Part shown: piece after piece, positions 23,501-33,518 of the stretch | How positions within the stretch are numbered: the first letter of the stretch is position 1 | How the letters are laid out: every line of letters begins with the position of its first letter | NCBI GenBank assembly: GCA_950022655.1 | Contig: OX465583.1 | Location: 14,035,298 to 14,099,297, forward strand | DNA length: 64,000 nt | Source: Alentia gelatinosa | Lineage: Eukaryota; Annelida; Polychaeta; Phyllodocida; Polynoidae | Direction of reading: 5' to 3' | Made by a program: the position numbers and the translations under genes | Notes under the pieces: model-generated | Database searches by the model: none | Told to the model about the DNA's origin: nothing | Seen by the model: only the letters and a program-made list of their open reading frames with translations

Positions 23501-25833
23501 TCTTCTGTTTACAGCACATTATTTTATACAACACTATGTCCCCAAAGACAATTCTGGGAGACTTTTTTCTCGTTCGTGGTTTATTCAACAGCCCCCTGTT
23601 TCCACAGGCCGGTGTCGCACCTAATCTACTTCGTTACGTAATGCCTGCAGCCAAACAAACACTTGGCAACATATTCCATTGCATTAGATGACTGAGTGCA
23701 TGGGTGTAATACGTTTATAGTATCTTTTAGATTATTTCCAGAGAACTAACCAGCCAGCATATATCTTTTTCCAAAGTAAAACTGAAACAATTATCAATTC
23801 TAAAGTTTAGACAGACCAGACTTGTCAATACAATATCCTAAGATGTTCCAGCTGTCTTATATTTAATATAAAAAAACAAAAACAATCCTGAAATCATACC
23901 CACGATTCGAACTCTAGGTGTGATTGCTGTATGTCTCAATATGTTTGTCCGAGCGCCGCCCTAACTAGACAGCGCACCGTTAGGCGGCGCTGAAGTTGTT
24001 AAATTAAAGTTGTTAAGAGGCCTCTTTCCCCAACCGGAAGTGAGCCCTACCTGCTTGGTTACGCAATGTCTTCGGCCAAACTAAATCCCCGGCAACTCAT
24101 CCTTTAGCATTGGATGACGGAGTGTATAAGCGTAATGTTATATACCCGTTCAGATTGTCTCCAGTGAAAGAGCAAAAAATGTGCCGTATCCTGTTTTATT
24201 CCAGCTTTAATTTTGTGGGTCACTAAATAAATACCAGGGGTGAGATAAACAGGTTTATTGCCTCAGTAATATATCAGATATAGTTTAGATAACTCAGGAA
24301 CACCACAAGCCACTATGATGTTACCGTATGATACTTACAGATTTAGGACGTAGAGGTCAGGCACCCAGAGGACGTCAGAGGGCAGCACTAGTAGCTGCAC
24401 ATCGTCATGCTTGACTGGGTCCCAGCGGAAGAAACTGTCGTACCACTCCTGTGAGGCAAGCGTGACCAGATGAAATACAACACTCAATTTTTAAAATGCA
24501 GATCAATCGATGGTTCTAGGTTGTTGGATGTGTCCAGAATATTTGTACTCCATGAAATAGCTGATTCAGTTCTTCTAAAAGTGCCCCAATAGAGACGTGA
24601 TTATTCAATTTTTCATTTCGTTATTGTGTTAGCAAACAGTCTTACTTCATCAACGTGTAAATTGAATTTCTTAAACACTACATTTTTCATTACGTTAAAT
24701 TGCTGGCTCACTTAAATTTGATGGGGCAGACTATTCTCAGTGGCATTTCAAATATCTGATGGGACAGACCTAACGACACAGCATTCAAACCATAGCTGAT
24801 AATTTCAGAGACAGGGAAAGAGACCCATACATAATCAGCTACTCAAAATTATATTTGTCTGACATACAACCTTCCACACACCGACACATGTACATAGGAC
24901 TTAATTAACCCTTTCCCTGCAGCACCCAGTTCCCCTGCTCAGCATTACACAGCAGGCATTGCCTGCCCAAATGACCCTGCTACGGCAGGCACCTTTTTTG
25001 GAGATAGCAATGTCACATGATGTGTCATGTGATTTAAGTAATTTACCTTGGTGACTGATCATATTTTGTTATACCAAATCAAAGGTCAATATTGCGCTTA
25101 TACATTGTAAAGATTTATTTTGAATCAAACAATCATCTTTTCATCTATTGAATTTTGTATATAAGTATTAATGAAGCCTTTGAGATACCTGGAGGCATCT
25201 TCCTGCCGTAGCCAGGGGAATGCAACTACTATGATGTAGGCATATTTAATGCATACATTGATTTTAACACCAGAAATAATTTTCATTAAGTAATCAGTCT
25301 CGATTTGTTTACACATATAGATTTCTGATAAGAACAACTATCATAAATGTCCATTCTTTGGGGTTATTGAAACATTCTTAAAACTCGATTCTTGATCAAA
25401 CACAAATAGCTCAAATACATGATTTCTTATGATATTCTCTTACTTTTATTTGATGAAGGAATCTAGGTGTACCACGCTCTTCCATTATAAATGGGAACAA
25501 CATTAGATCCTAGTTATATATATTGATGGCCAGAAATCGGTACATACAAATACATGTAATACAAATGTTTGAGGAAATTCTTGGGTTGATGACTATTGTG
25601 GCCAATATTACATAATCGAGCACCACCTGACATCTATTGGAAAGACGATCTACAGTCGCCACGTTCTAGTTGCTTTATGTAAACACCGGGTAACACATGT
25701 GTAATCTATACGTTTCTCTTTCTCATCCGTAGTGCTTGTCACTGTGATGATTTTTTGCAATGTTTCATTATATCCTAACGTGCACATTATCTTCACCATA
25801 CATTAGAGAAATTTAGATCAATATCAATACATT

Positions 25834-25884
<51 letters not shown>

Positions 25885-28265
25885 ATGAGTGATTTCTAGT
25901 CGAGAGAGCATCTTCGGAGTCCAGCACCCGTTTTATAATCTAGGATCGTACATGAAAACCCTTTTCTGTAAAGGCCCATTTCCATTGGTCGACAAAAACG
26001 GTGTAGATTTTTTTTGTTCTCCTAATAGCCTCTTTCCATTGGCCATCACTGATATACAGTCAGGAACCAACGACGGACCTTAGCACTGCTGAAGCAAAAT
26101 GCAAATAGGCTATTAGGAGAACACAAAAAATCTTTTGTCGGCCAATGGAAAAGAGCCTTATCTTGTGCAAGGGTTATCATTTAATCAATTTGAAGTTTGT
26201 TCGCTAAGACAATCAAAGCCGTCCATAAGTGTTGAATAAAGATGACCTCCATCGTCCCTGGGTCTCCTTGGCGTACAGAAAAAGGTCTTCTTTTACGATC
26301 CTAGATTATTCAATGGGCTCATTGGAGGCGTTTTTAGAACTAAGAACGATGAAATAATTGATCTTATCGTGGTCTTTGTCGCATTCTCGTTACATAAAGT
26401 GATCCGTCTCTATGGAGGACAGTGTTACAAGACGACCAGGAAAATATCTTTATTTTGAGTCTCTAAGATATCACAAGTTTTACCTTCTATTAATACCCAA
26501 TCCTTAAAAACAAAACATCTTCCACTAATCTTGAAAGGAAAATAAAATAACAAAAATAAAAATAAAAAGATAGCCTGGAAGTCTGAGGACCACATTTAAA
26601 ATACGGACTGACATTCCGATCGTGGCCTGGAGTTAGTCCTAATCGTAATCGTTCAGCCAATATCTTTCTTAGATTCAGAAACGCCTCCCTGGTGCCCTGG
26701 AGCAGGTCGGCGCCATGCCTGGTCACTGTCTCCAGCGAGTGGATGAGATCTCAGACATCACAACAAACACAGGCCAACCTGTGGCAAGGCTTCTCTCCTC
26801 CAACCGCCATGTCATGGCCGCGCTAACAAATGCAGGGCTCTTGTAAGAGGAATTGATCTCATCCAAGCCAAAGTGCCAATATGGAACTGGATCCCTGGAT
26901 ATTTGAGTCAAGTCACGGATCGGGGTTCCCAGTATGAATAACACCTTAGTGCTGTGTTATTTATTATCCATCGTATACAAAGACCCCATTGTAAATGTAT
27001 GGGTACTCAATAAACTACAACCCATTATATATTATTATATGCCAGTGCGCGAATGTCTCATTTATACGCCCTACGATGTGGTTTAGGCCTGGCGTCCACC
27101 TACTACGATATGGCTCCGATATGGTCTACGATATACCTCCTGATAAAAAAACAAAATCGCGTCGGAAGGTCACCTAAAGTCGGGGCAGTTGACCATGTTT
27201 CTGCGATTAGGCACCAAAAAATTCATTAAGATGCATTGTTGATTTGCATGTCTAGACATATGTCTACGATTTTGAACCTTCCCGATATGTCTCCGATATT
27301 GACTTTTTGTATCGGTGCCATATCGGTAAGTCTAAATTTCCATCGTAGTAGGTGGACGCCAGGCCTTACGGCCGCCTGTCTACAAAACCATCGATTATTG
27401 TCTATGTATATCATTTTACCTTTCTCATTAGGAGCATGTGTAAAACAAGCAATTGTGAAATATCACCGTTGTATGAAATTCTGGGCGTTTTTATTATTTC
27501 TCTGAGGAGTTGTGCACTTTCAACACTTATTGAACGCTTTTTGTCATTTTTTCCCTCTTTTTGACATTAAGTTTCTCATTCTATAAGAAATATTTGCGCT
27601 CAATTGAGACCTAATAGTTGACTTTCTATGTATACCTGTGGTAAAGACAAGGGGCATGGAGTCGATGGTTTAGATGAAGATGCTCATTTCATCCTGGATG
27701 GGATTCTGACAGGTTTTAAGATTGTAGACCCTCATTCAATCACAAATGAATATCATTGTGCAAATTATGTTCCTCCTGGTACAGAGGCGGAAAAATTTGT
27801 TGAAGGTATTATTTTTGATAAAAAAAATTCCTGAAAAGAAAGAGACCCCTCATCCCACCGGGCACGCCCCAACTCTGTATTCTCTCCTCTCCAAAAAAAG
27901 AGAGAGAAATTGAAAAAGATTTTTAAAATACATTATTCATTATGAATTGAATAATGGTAAATTATCAAGGGTTGCTTATTAACCTCACTGTATGCACGCT
28001 TAGGGTGCGGTAAGCAAATACGATGGGGGTTTTTCTTACCTGCTCAATCCAGAGTACGGATTCAATCACTTCTCGCTTCTCGTCCTGTAAAACAGATGAA
28101 AAACTCATCAATGCTTCAAAATACATTGTCCTCACTGCACGAAAACCACCACGGTAACCTGGAAAATATCATGTGACGCTTAAACAACAAATGAGGTCCC
28201 GCAGTGAATAAACCTGTGAAGGACATTGGTTGATAATTTATATTTATATAAACGTAGTTATATAG

Positions 28266-28329
<64 letters not shown>

Positions 28330-31300
28330 TTATATATATATACGCGATCGTGTAAGTGCATGTATCGGCTGTATATTTACACGTTACCTCTTCTATACGT
28401 CAGGGTAATGACTGTATTTGCAGCAAAGCGTATATGAATAGAAATATCGTGTGCGGGACATGTATACGCGGGTCATATACATTTTACACGTCTATTGATG
28501 AGGCGTATACACAACGGAAATAAGGACTACCTTGTATACGATCCTTTGTTAGATCGAAAACAATGTAGATAGAAATAACCAAACAATTATTGTTATCAAT
28601 GAATACCGAGGTATAAAATATATGAAATTATCAAGAAGGATTACTAACAAAGTGCTGTATAACCACTGTGGAAAAGGAAGAAGACAGTTATGATCGACAA
28701 TGTTTATAAATCGATATCAATCAGGAATGAGATTTTGGAACTCTTTGTCAGTCCAAGGCGAAATGTGTAGTAGCCTAGACTCCTTTAGATATTATTTGGA
28801 TGTCATGTTAAAAGATGACAATTTCTAGAATATATCACTAAATATTGTCATCACCTATTTCTTCTTCAAGTTATGTACATCTCATCCATGCACGAGCAGG
28901 TTATTTTACATAGATGTCTTTATAGACTTTTACTAATCAATTTGTCTGAAACTGTATCTGAAAAATGGTGAGAGATTTCTTAAAATCGAGCTCTACAGAA
29001 TGAATAAACCTAATTGGTTACTTTGTCGGGTCTATCTATAAAAACAAGTTGAATCAAATTATACATCTAGGAAACACAACGCAGAAGTGACCACAGGTCA
29101 TATCTTCAGCAAAATTGATGGACAGCATCCTATTTCCTCAAGATAAGCTTATCATTATGTACATATGGCCGAACGTCAATGAGGGATCCAAGTCGGGATT
29201 TGGGGAAAAAGACAGAAATCAAACAACCTCATAATTGAAGAACATTTTGTACAAGGAAGCTTTCGCTCTGGTGGCCAGTGAACTCAAGCAGTTTCCATCC
29301 AAAATGGTCGGAAAAGTATGGAAGTGGTTGGCGCTTACCACCCGCTAGATGCTGGTAATCCAAGCAAGACAGGGCCAGCCGTTAGCTGCCGACAATGACC
29401 ATGATAGGGCACAGACTGTTGAGGGGAGTATGGCAGCACTCCCTCTGTGTAAATATTAATGTTTTAATGCAATTATCATCAGAATTCTGGAAAGTCAGAT
29501 TTCCATCAATTGCAGGAAGATTTGCATCCCTGGTTTACGAAATACTACCCACTGTTAGAGGTGCAGTATATATAATTAATATTCGGGTGCACTGAGCCCG
29601 TAGTGAATATTTGGGGGTACTCTGCCTGCAGTGTACTTTGTAAGTACATAAAATAGCATTTAAAAGAATTATATTTAAATATATAATGATAAGAAAACGT
29701 AGTGACCGAGTCCATAGGGGTGCCATTCTCGGCCTTTTCGCCCATAAAATACGTCCATCCACCTCCGGCGAGGGGAAGTATTTTATGGGACCAAAGACCT
29801 CGAACGGTCATCCCTACAGCCTCAGTAACCACGTTTTCTCTTAATAATCATCTCAATAAGGATTCGTTCAGGAGATGGAGGAGTAAGTGTGAGTGTTGCT
29901 CTGACCAGGTGAAGTAGCTGGTAGTAGTGCAGGGTCATGTTGACGGTGACTGCCTCGCCCGAGCTGCTCACGGGGAGCATGAGGCGGCTGTAGTTCACGC
30001 TGAGCAGCTGGTTTACCGAGTCCCCATACATTTTCAATGGGGACTTTGTATACAATGGATAATCTAACATCCCATACTTTCAAGATCGACTTTATAAAAA
30101 AGTATTGTGTGTAAATTATTTTGTATAGTATTTAAGAGCTAAAATACGGCTGCAAGGCTGCCAAGTATTTTGACGTACGACTAAGACAGCCTGTTTTCAT
30201 ATTATCATATACCTAGAAATGGCGAATGTTTTTTGTAGTCAAATGACCACATACCCCGTACGTCACAATGTGATGTATCGATATAATACGTCATGGGTAA
30301 GAGTGGACAATATACGCAGTTGATACAGTCATAGGTATGTAATAATAAGCCCATCATTTTTCAACTGAATTTAGAAAAAGAATCATCTCACTAAGAATTC
30401 CTTCAGTAGATGGAGGAGTAAGTGTGAGTGTTGCTCTCACCAGGTCAAGTAAACTGGCATATTGTCTTCGTTGTCCAACATACGAGGTGAAATTATTGAT
30501 CATATACAGCCTGATGCCGCAAGCAGAGGGATTTATGTGATCAATTATTTTGCCAAGTATTTTGACGTATGATTAAGACAGCCTGTTTTTGTATTACTAT
30601 ATACCTAGAAATGGCGAAATTTTACAGTGTGACGTAGGGTATAAATAAGCCATGGGTAGGAGAGGACATTATACGCAGTTGATACAACTGTATATAATAA
30701 TAAATCCATCTTTTTCAACTGAATTCAGAAAATACATCTAAATACAAATTCCTTCAGTAGATGAAGGAGTAAGTGTGAGTGTTGCTCTGACCAGGTCAAG
30801 TAGCTGGTAGTAGTGCAGGGTCATGTTGACGGTGACCACCTCGCCCGAGCTGCTCACGGGGCGCATGAGGCGGCTGTAGTTCACGCTGAGCAGCTGGTTT
30901 ACTGAGTCCCCATACATTTTTAATGGGGACTTTGTGTACAATGGATAATCTAACATACCAGACATTCAAGATCAGCTTTATCAAAAAAGTATTGTGTGTA
31001 AATTATTTTTTATAGTATTTAAGAGCTACTTAAAATATAGCTGCACGGTGATTTATAACTCTTATGTTCATTCACATGTCAATGTCTAGTTACATCTTTT
31101 GCTCGTTGGACTGGCTCATGGGAGAATGTCCTCTTCTGGATGAATGTATTATACAGAAACTGGCTTATTGTCGTCGTACGTCAAAAATATGTGGTGAAAT
31201 TATTTATCATATATACATCCCGATGCCGTAAGCAGAGGGATGTATGTGATCAATTATTTTACCAAGTATTTTGACGTATGATTAAGACAGCCTGTTTTTG

Positions 31301-33518
31301 TATTACTATAATCCTAGAAATGGCGGAATTTTACAGTGTGACGTAGGGTATAAATAAGCCATGGGTAGGAGAGGGCATTATCCTACCCCTAATAAAAAAC
31401 GCCATAGGAATAACATGGGATTCATTTATGTCACGGGTGTGACATAAAGTGTTGTTTATGCCACTACTTTCTGATACTGAAAAAATATGGAAAAGGGTAG
31501 GATAAAATCTAGGCGCCACTCGTTTGAGTTTGAGCTTATTTATGCCACTCATTTTGTTGGCTCCGTAATATCACTCGTCTTCGTCTCGTGAAATTATGGA
31601 GCCAACAAAATGCGCGGCATAGATAAACTCAGACTCAAACTCGTGACGTCTCTTCATATTATATGCAGTGGATACAACTGTATATATATGATAATAAATC
31701 CATCTTATTCAACTGAATTTAGAAAAAACATCTCAATAAGAATTCCTTCAGTAGATGTAAGATTTGCTCTGACCAGGTCAAGTAGCTGGTAGTAGTGCAG
31801 GGTCATGTTGACGGTGACCACCTCGCCCGAGCTGCTCACGGGGCGCATGAGGCGGCTGTAGTTCACGCTGAGCTGCTCGTAGATCCGCTGCTCGGTCGAC
31901 AGGCCGCTTCTACTCACCACTGAAAGCATATCAAACACAAGCAGCGCATCACCGTCACGGACAGACCCCCGGATTGTATTGACTGTGTTTGTATGTGGCT
32001 ATCATTCAAGGAAGTGGGAGCGGATTGGTATGTTTGGTCGGCGATGTACCCTGCTTATATATACCTCATTTCATCATGGCGGGTAAGGGGGGAGTCAGGA
32101 CCATATGGTTTATTTATCGTTAAGTCGGGCCAGTCCAAATCGTCTCCTAGGAAGAATGTATACGTATATGTATATTGTAAGCACTGTTTTAGATGTTGTG
32201 GGTATACGTATGCGGTCAGTGCTATATAGAGACATAGCTAATGTGCCTGAATGAAATCTGTTCCGAGTTGTTTCGGTCGGAAATATTGACCAAGTTCGCA
32301 GAGCGATGTGAATAATTCCGACCAAAAAACAAACAAACAAGGAAGATATGTAATTCAGGCACACTCACTATGTTTCCCTATTATCAGAAAAAGGAAAAAG
32401 ACATGTTAAGATGATTTTAAACGATATTTCCATATGTTTGTGATGCACAATCAGCTCCTTTATCAGTACGTATATGATAATAAAAAGACAATAATTCGAT
32501 ATTTGTTTTATATTACTTTAAGAAAGTGTTGGCGATTAACGAACCTAAGGGAATTTTATTCAAGGGCCCGAATATGTTACCGTCTTCCTTGGTATTCTTT
32601 ACTATCATATTATAAGGAGGATATGGAAATTGATGGTAATCTTACAAGAAAAATGATCCTCTTGTTCTGCTTTTTGCGGCAATTGATCTTCACGAAGATG
32701 CAAACGAGACATGCATCTTGGAAACTTGTAATGGGACAGTGTTTACAAAGCATTACAGCAGCATTGATATGTTTGCTTATGCAAGTTACAAAAAAAAGGT
32801 CTTTATATGCGATACTAGATTATTAAACGCTCCCCCGGTGTGTTTAATATACCCAGTAGGACGCCAGTAACAGCACCCACAGGCAGGTTTCAAATGAAGA
32901 GATATGCCTTGTGTAGCCTTGCGATCTGAATACAATCTATTCCACTCACCATGTTATTACATATCAGTGTGCTAAAGTGGGATTCACACGATGGGATTCA
33001 TATACATCACAGGATGTTTGTCTAAGACAAATCCTGCTGAGATTCTGTCCTTGAACACAATTTCTTAGTCTAAATTGTAGGGTTCCATTTCCCTGAGACA
33101 TGTTTATCCCCTTTAATTGTTGGCGATATTTACCCCTAAAAAGGAACAGAATCTCATGAGATTTTGAACCGTGTGAAGTACACAAATCCCTCCGTGTGAA
33201 TTCATGCACTGAATGTCTCACACTTACTTGCCAGCTTTACGGTTTATATTCTGCACACTATGCACGAACTAATAGTTCGTGCACTCCGTACCACGTGTCA
33301 CAGTGAGTGTGTGTGAATTAAATCTGTTCCGTGTTGTCTTGATGGAGCGAAGTACATCTTATTAAAAAAAACTCTTGAGCGTATCCCCGTTAGTATATCC
33401 GTGAAAGATATATGGCCATATGGTGCCATTATATGCAAACATAAAACTACTTACCTGTACCAACGCATGTTAATGATACCATCAGCCTGAATATCCAAAA
33501 CATAGTATTCCGAGTCAT
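19992..33518 (-). CDS. Nicotinic acetylcholine receptor-like Cys-loop subunit, non-alpha type, six-exon gene
   Basis: Ligand-gated cation channel subunit of the plasma membrane, expected to assemble as a pentamer. Six exons splice with consistent phases (1,0,0,2,1) into 1431 nt, 476 residues. Residues 1-21 are a signal peptide. The extracellular domain has N-glycosylation sites (NYS, NMT), the loop D region (LWIEQEW, exon 3), loop A WVPD, a Cys loop C160-x13-C174 with SFPFD, and loop B GSW. TM1 is about 243-265, TM2 271-292, TM3 306-328 and TM4 454-472, separated by a cytoplasmic loop of about 120 residues. TM2 keeps Glu at -1' and Leu at 9', as in cation channels, with Asp at 20'. The vicinal cysteine pair of loop C that marks alpha subunits is absent (the region reads YYPYDNPPTNY), and the usual loop A tyrosine is not in place. 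Family assignment is firm; subunit name, ligand and partners are not determinable. Introns are rich in MITEs. Confidence 0.93.
20559..20785 (+). mobile_element. MITE family E, copy 1 (receptor intron 5)
   Basis: About 228 bp with inverted ends (ATTCACACGATGAGATTCTT left; ATGAATCCCACCACGTAAAT right) and the conserved inner phrase TAGGGTTCCATTTCCCTGAG. Begins only 50 bp from the acceptor of exon 6. Confidence 0.7.
20817..21027 (-). mobile_element. MITE family E, copy 2 (inverted neighbour)
   Basis: Reverse-orientation copy 32 bp from copy 1, with CTCAGGGAAATGGAAACCCT and CCCTGTGAGGTACATAAATC. Together with copy 1 it forms a large imperfect inverted repeat within intron 5. Confidence 0.7.
21486..21643. 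mobile_element. Foldback MITE, AATAAGAAAACGTAGTGACT ends (receptor intron 5)
   Basis: 158 bp; left AAGAAAACGTAGTGACTGAG mirrored by CTCAGTAACCACGTTTTCTC. Inner GTCATTTGATGAGAAAATAAGG mirrored in CTTCATCAAATGACC (quoted in part). Same family as 29685-29848. Confidence 0.7.
21850..22397 (-). CDS. Receptor subunit exon 5: Cys loop, TM1 and TM2
   Basis: 548 bp coding for residues 123-304: second half of the ligand-binding domain, the Cys loop (C-GVSLLSFPFDHQT-C), GSWAYN of loop B, a cysteine-less loop C, TM1 (begins YHITYLVVPSLMLN) and TM2 (begins ERVSLGLTSFLAYSVF). The acceptor is CTTGCTGCAG. The donor GTACGT follows the T of a split codon, which gives PLI-Ser joined to exon 6. A later GTATTT two codons on would break the frame of exon 6, so it was not chosen. 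Confidence 0.93.
22514..22889. mobile_element. piggyBac-like TTAA MITE (376 bp)
   Basis: TTAACCCTTGTAGGGCG at the left and CCTGGAAAGGGTTAA at the right: TTAA at both ends with inverted CCCTT termini. The interior has three ATGCCTGCAGGCAT-type palindromes at the left and one near 22790. Lies in receptor intron 4, about 120 bp upstream of exon 5. Non-autonomous. Confidence 0.65.
22890..24338 (-). other. Receptor intron 4, non-coding part
   Basis: Two related segments, 23220-23350 and 24015-24140, share CAACCGGAAGTGAGCC and GGTTACGCAATGTCTTCGGC; a third, weaker copy is at 23600-23710. They form a small unnamed repeat family. No exon between 24339 and 22397 is needed for the frame. Confidence 0.55.
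24339..24448 (-). CDS. Receptor subunit exon 4 (110 bp)
   Basis: Residues 86-121 plus two bases of residue 122. It begins EWYDSFFRWDPVKHDD and ends with the loop A motif WVPDLYVLN. The 110 bp length is the canonical nicotinic exon 4 size. The acceptor is GCCTCACAG and the donor is CTGTAAGTATC. In alpha-type subunits the last part normally reads W-x-P-D with a tyrosine before the final Asn; here that position is Leu. Confidence 0.95.
24905..25215. mobile_element. piggyBac-like TTAA MITE, truncated
   Basis: Starts TTAACCCTTTCCCTGCAGCA and matches, inverted, the inner element at 44524-44910 (shared GACCTTTGATTTGGTATAAC in reverse, and CTACGGCAGGAAGATGCCTC). The far terminus is missing after the GGAGGCATCTTCCTGCCGTA block. 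Confidence 0.6.
25837..25878. repeat. (TA)n microsatellite
   Basis: About 20 TA repeats in receptor intron 3. Confidence 0.9.
25918..26323. mobile_element. Host MITE (family H) containing a nested family F element
   Basis: Outer inverted ends: ATAATCTAGGATCGTACATG with CCCTTTTCTGTA at the left, and the mirror (AAAAAGGTCTTCTTTTACGA then TCCTAGATTATTCAATGGGC) at the right. The right half (GTCCATAAGTGTTGAATAAA, ATCGTCCCTGGGTCTC) recurs at 61975-62080. In receptor intron 3. Confidence 0.65.
25971..26160. mobile_element. MITE family F, nested copy
   Basis: AAGGCCCATTTCCATTGGTC to GTCGGCCAATGGAAAAGAGC; shares CCTTAGCACTGCTGA and GCAAATAGGCTATTAGGAGA with 60786-61253. Lies inside the element 25918-26323. 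Confidence 0.7.
26957..27030. repeat. Repeat family G terminal fragment
   Basis: TTATTATCCATCGTATACAA, then CCCATTGTAAATGTATGGGT and CTCAATAAACTACAACCCAT, matching the end at 42340-42400. Confidence 0.6.
27084..27367. mobile_element. MITE with GGCGTCCACCTACTACGATA ends
   Basis: Inverted termini of about 28 bp (TAGGCCTGGCGTCCACCTAC left; mirror CGTAGTAGGTGGACGCCAGG right). The interior repeats CGATATGGCTCCGATATGG-like motifs. Its ends resemble those of family D. Lies in receptor intron 3, downstream of exon 3 in gene direction. Confidence 0.7.
27628..27834 (+). pseudogene. Retroelement-like protein fragment
   Basis: 68-residue open frame whose VDGLDEDAHFILDGILTGFK IVDP and CANYVPPGTEAEKFVEGIIF segments look like the N-terminal part of retrotransposon reverse-transcriptase polyproteins of the kind found in DIRS/gypsy-type elements, where a similar DHFILDG...GF.IVD pattern precedes the polymerase. 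No polymerase domain follows. In receptor intron 3, opposite strand. Recognition is by memory of pattern only. Confidence 0.35.
28040..28084 (-). CDS. Receptor subunit exon 3 (45 bp)
   Basis: Exactly 45 bp, the canonical size of this nicotinic-family exon, encoding DEKREVIESVLWIEQ. It is bounded by a CTGTTTTACAG acceptor and a GTAAGA donor, phase 0 on both sides. The DEK start and LW motif (the loop D region) match the family. It is too short to be seen as an open reading frame on its own. Confidence 0.95.
28268..28342. repeat. (TA)n microsatellite
   Basis: About 35 TA repeats with one CT interruption, about 180 bp upstream (in gene sense) of receptor exon 3. IYIYIY-type frames on both strands are artefacts. 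Confidence 0.95.
29685..29848. mobile_element. Foldback MITE, AATAAGAAAACGTAGTGACT family (receptor intron 2)
   Basis: AAGAAAACGTAGTGACCGAG mirrored by CTCAGTAACCACGTTTTCTC; inner CCCATAAAATACGTCC mirrored by GGAAGTATTTTATGGG. Abuts the duplicated exon 2 region. Confidence 0.7.
29906..30015 (-). pseudogene. Second partial duplicate of receptor exon 2
   Basis: Same truncated structure as the copy at 30792-30901, with LSVNYSRLMLPVSSSGEAVT and the GTCAGA donor retained, but more diverged (Leu for Arg, Ala for Val, His for Asp). The candidate acceptor in the fused repeat has changed from CAG to CGG, so it lacks the splice site of the sister copy. A third, much shorter remnant, mostly the exon's 3' flank, lies at about 30370-30455. 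Confidence 0.6.
30792..30901 (-). pseudogene. Partial duplicate of receptor exon 2, fused to repeat sequence, possibly spliceable
   Basis: The 3' part of exon 2 (from LSVNYSRLMRP to YYQLLDL) is near identical to the true exon and keeps the GTCAGA donor. Its first codons are replaced by the end of a dispersed repeat (GGGGACTCAGTAAACCAG). That repeat offers a CAG acceptor; splicing there gives a 110 bp exon that would join exon 1 and exon 3 in frame, with VNQL replacing the normal start. The polypyrimidine tract is poor. It is called pseudogene because the first part of the exon is lost, but use as an alternative exon cannot be excluded. Confidence 0.6.
31376..31512. repeat. MITE with TTATCCTACCCCTAAT ends (receptor intron 2)
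   Basis: TTATCCTACCCCTAATAAAA at the left and GGGTAGGATAAAATC at the right, with TAACATGGGATTCATTTATG inside. Same ends as 18945-19200. Confidence 0.55.
31774..31919 (-). CDS. Receptor subunit exon 2 (146 bp)
   Basis: Residues 22-70, start of the extracellular ligand-binding domain, with SVNYSRLMRPVSSSGEVVTV and the typical YYQLLDL end. The acceptor is TGCTTTCAG and the donor is CTG followed by GTCAGA. The length of 146 bp equals the usual exon 2 size of nicotinic subunits, and phases fit exon 1 (1 nt) and exon 3 (0). It is markedly GC-richer than surrounding DNA. Partial copies lie downstream in intron 2, at 29906-30015 and 30792-30901. Confidence 0.92.
31920..33454 (-). other. Receptor intron 1
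   Basis: A 130-codon plus-strand frame at 32434-32826 shows no family signature. The MITE copy at 32976-33203 is the only recognised repeat besides an inverted pair near 32240-32365 (CTGAATGAAATCTGTTCC region). Confidence 0.5.
32976..33203 (+). mobile_element. MITE family E, copy 3 (receptor intron 1)
   Basis: GTGGGATTCACACGATGGGA to CACAAATCCCTCCGTGTGAA, with TAGGGTTCCATTTCCCTGAG and AAGGAACAGAATCTCATGAG inside. Confidence 0.75.
33455..33518 (-). CDS. Receptor subunit exon 1: start codon and signal peptide
   Basis: Encodes MTRNTMFWIFRLMVSLTCVG plus one more residue, a short basic start followed by a hydrophobic core, typical of a signal peptide. The coding part ends with one extra base before a GTAAG donor (CTTAC at 33450-33454 on the plus strand). 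The ATG is at 33516-33518. A second in-frame Met at residue 6 could also serve. The 5' UTR and promoter were not delimited; a repeat (33985-34435) lies upstream. Confidence 0.8.

Larger units (their letters stand above)
29840..31770. repeat. Tandem segmental duplication around receptor exon 2
   Basis: The segment downstream of exon 2 contains repeated blocks of several hundred bases. The 3' flank of exon 2 (AAGAATTCCTTCAGTAGATG) recurs near 29860, 30390, 30745 and 31735. A block with GTATTTTGACGTATGATTAA and CCTAGAAATGGCG recurs near 30165, 30555 and 31265. Units are about 0.4 to 1 kb, with later insertions of MITEs such as 31376-31510. All lie inside intron 2 of the receptor gene. Confidence 0.7.

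Noticed and set aside
32434..32826. 130-residue ORF in receptor intron 1
   Set aside because: AT-rich, no motif, antisense to the gene, and no splice context.
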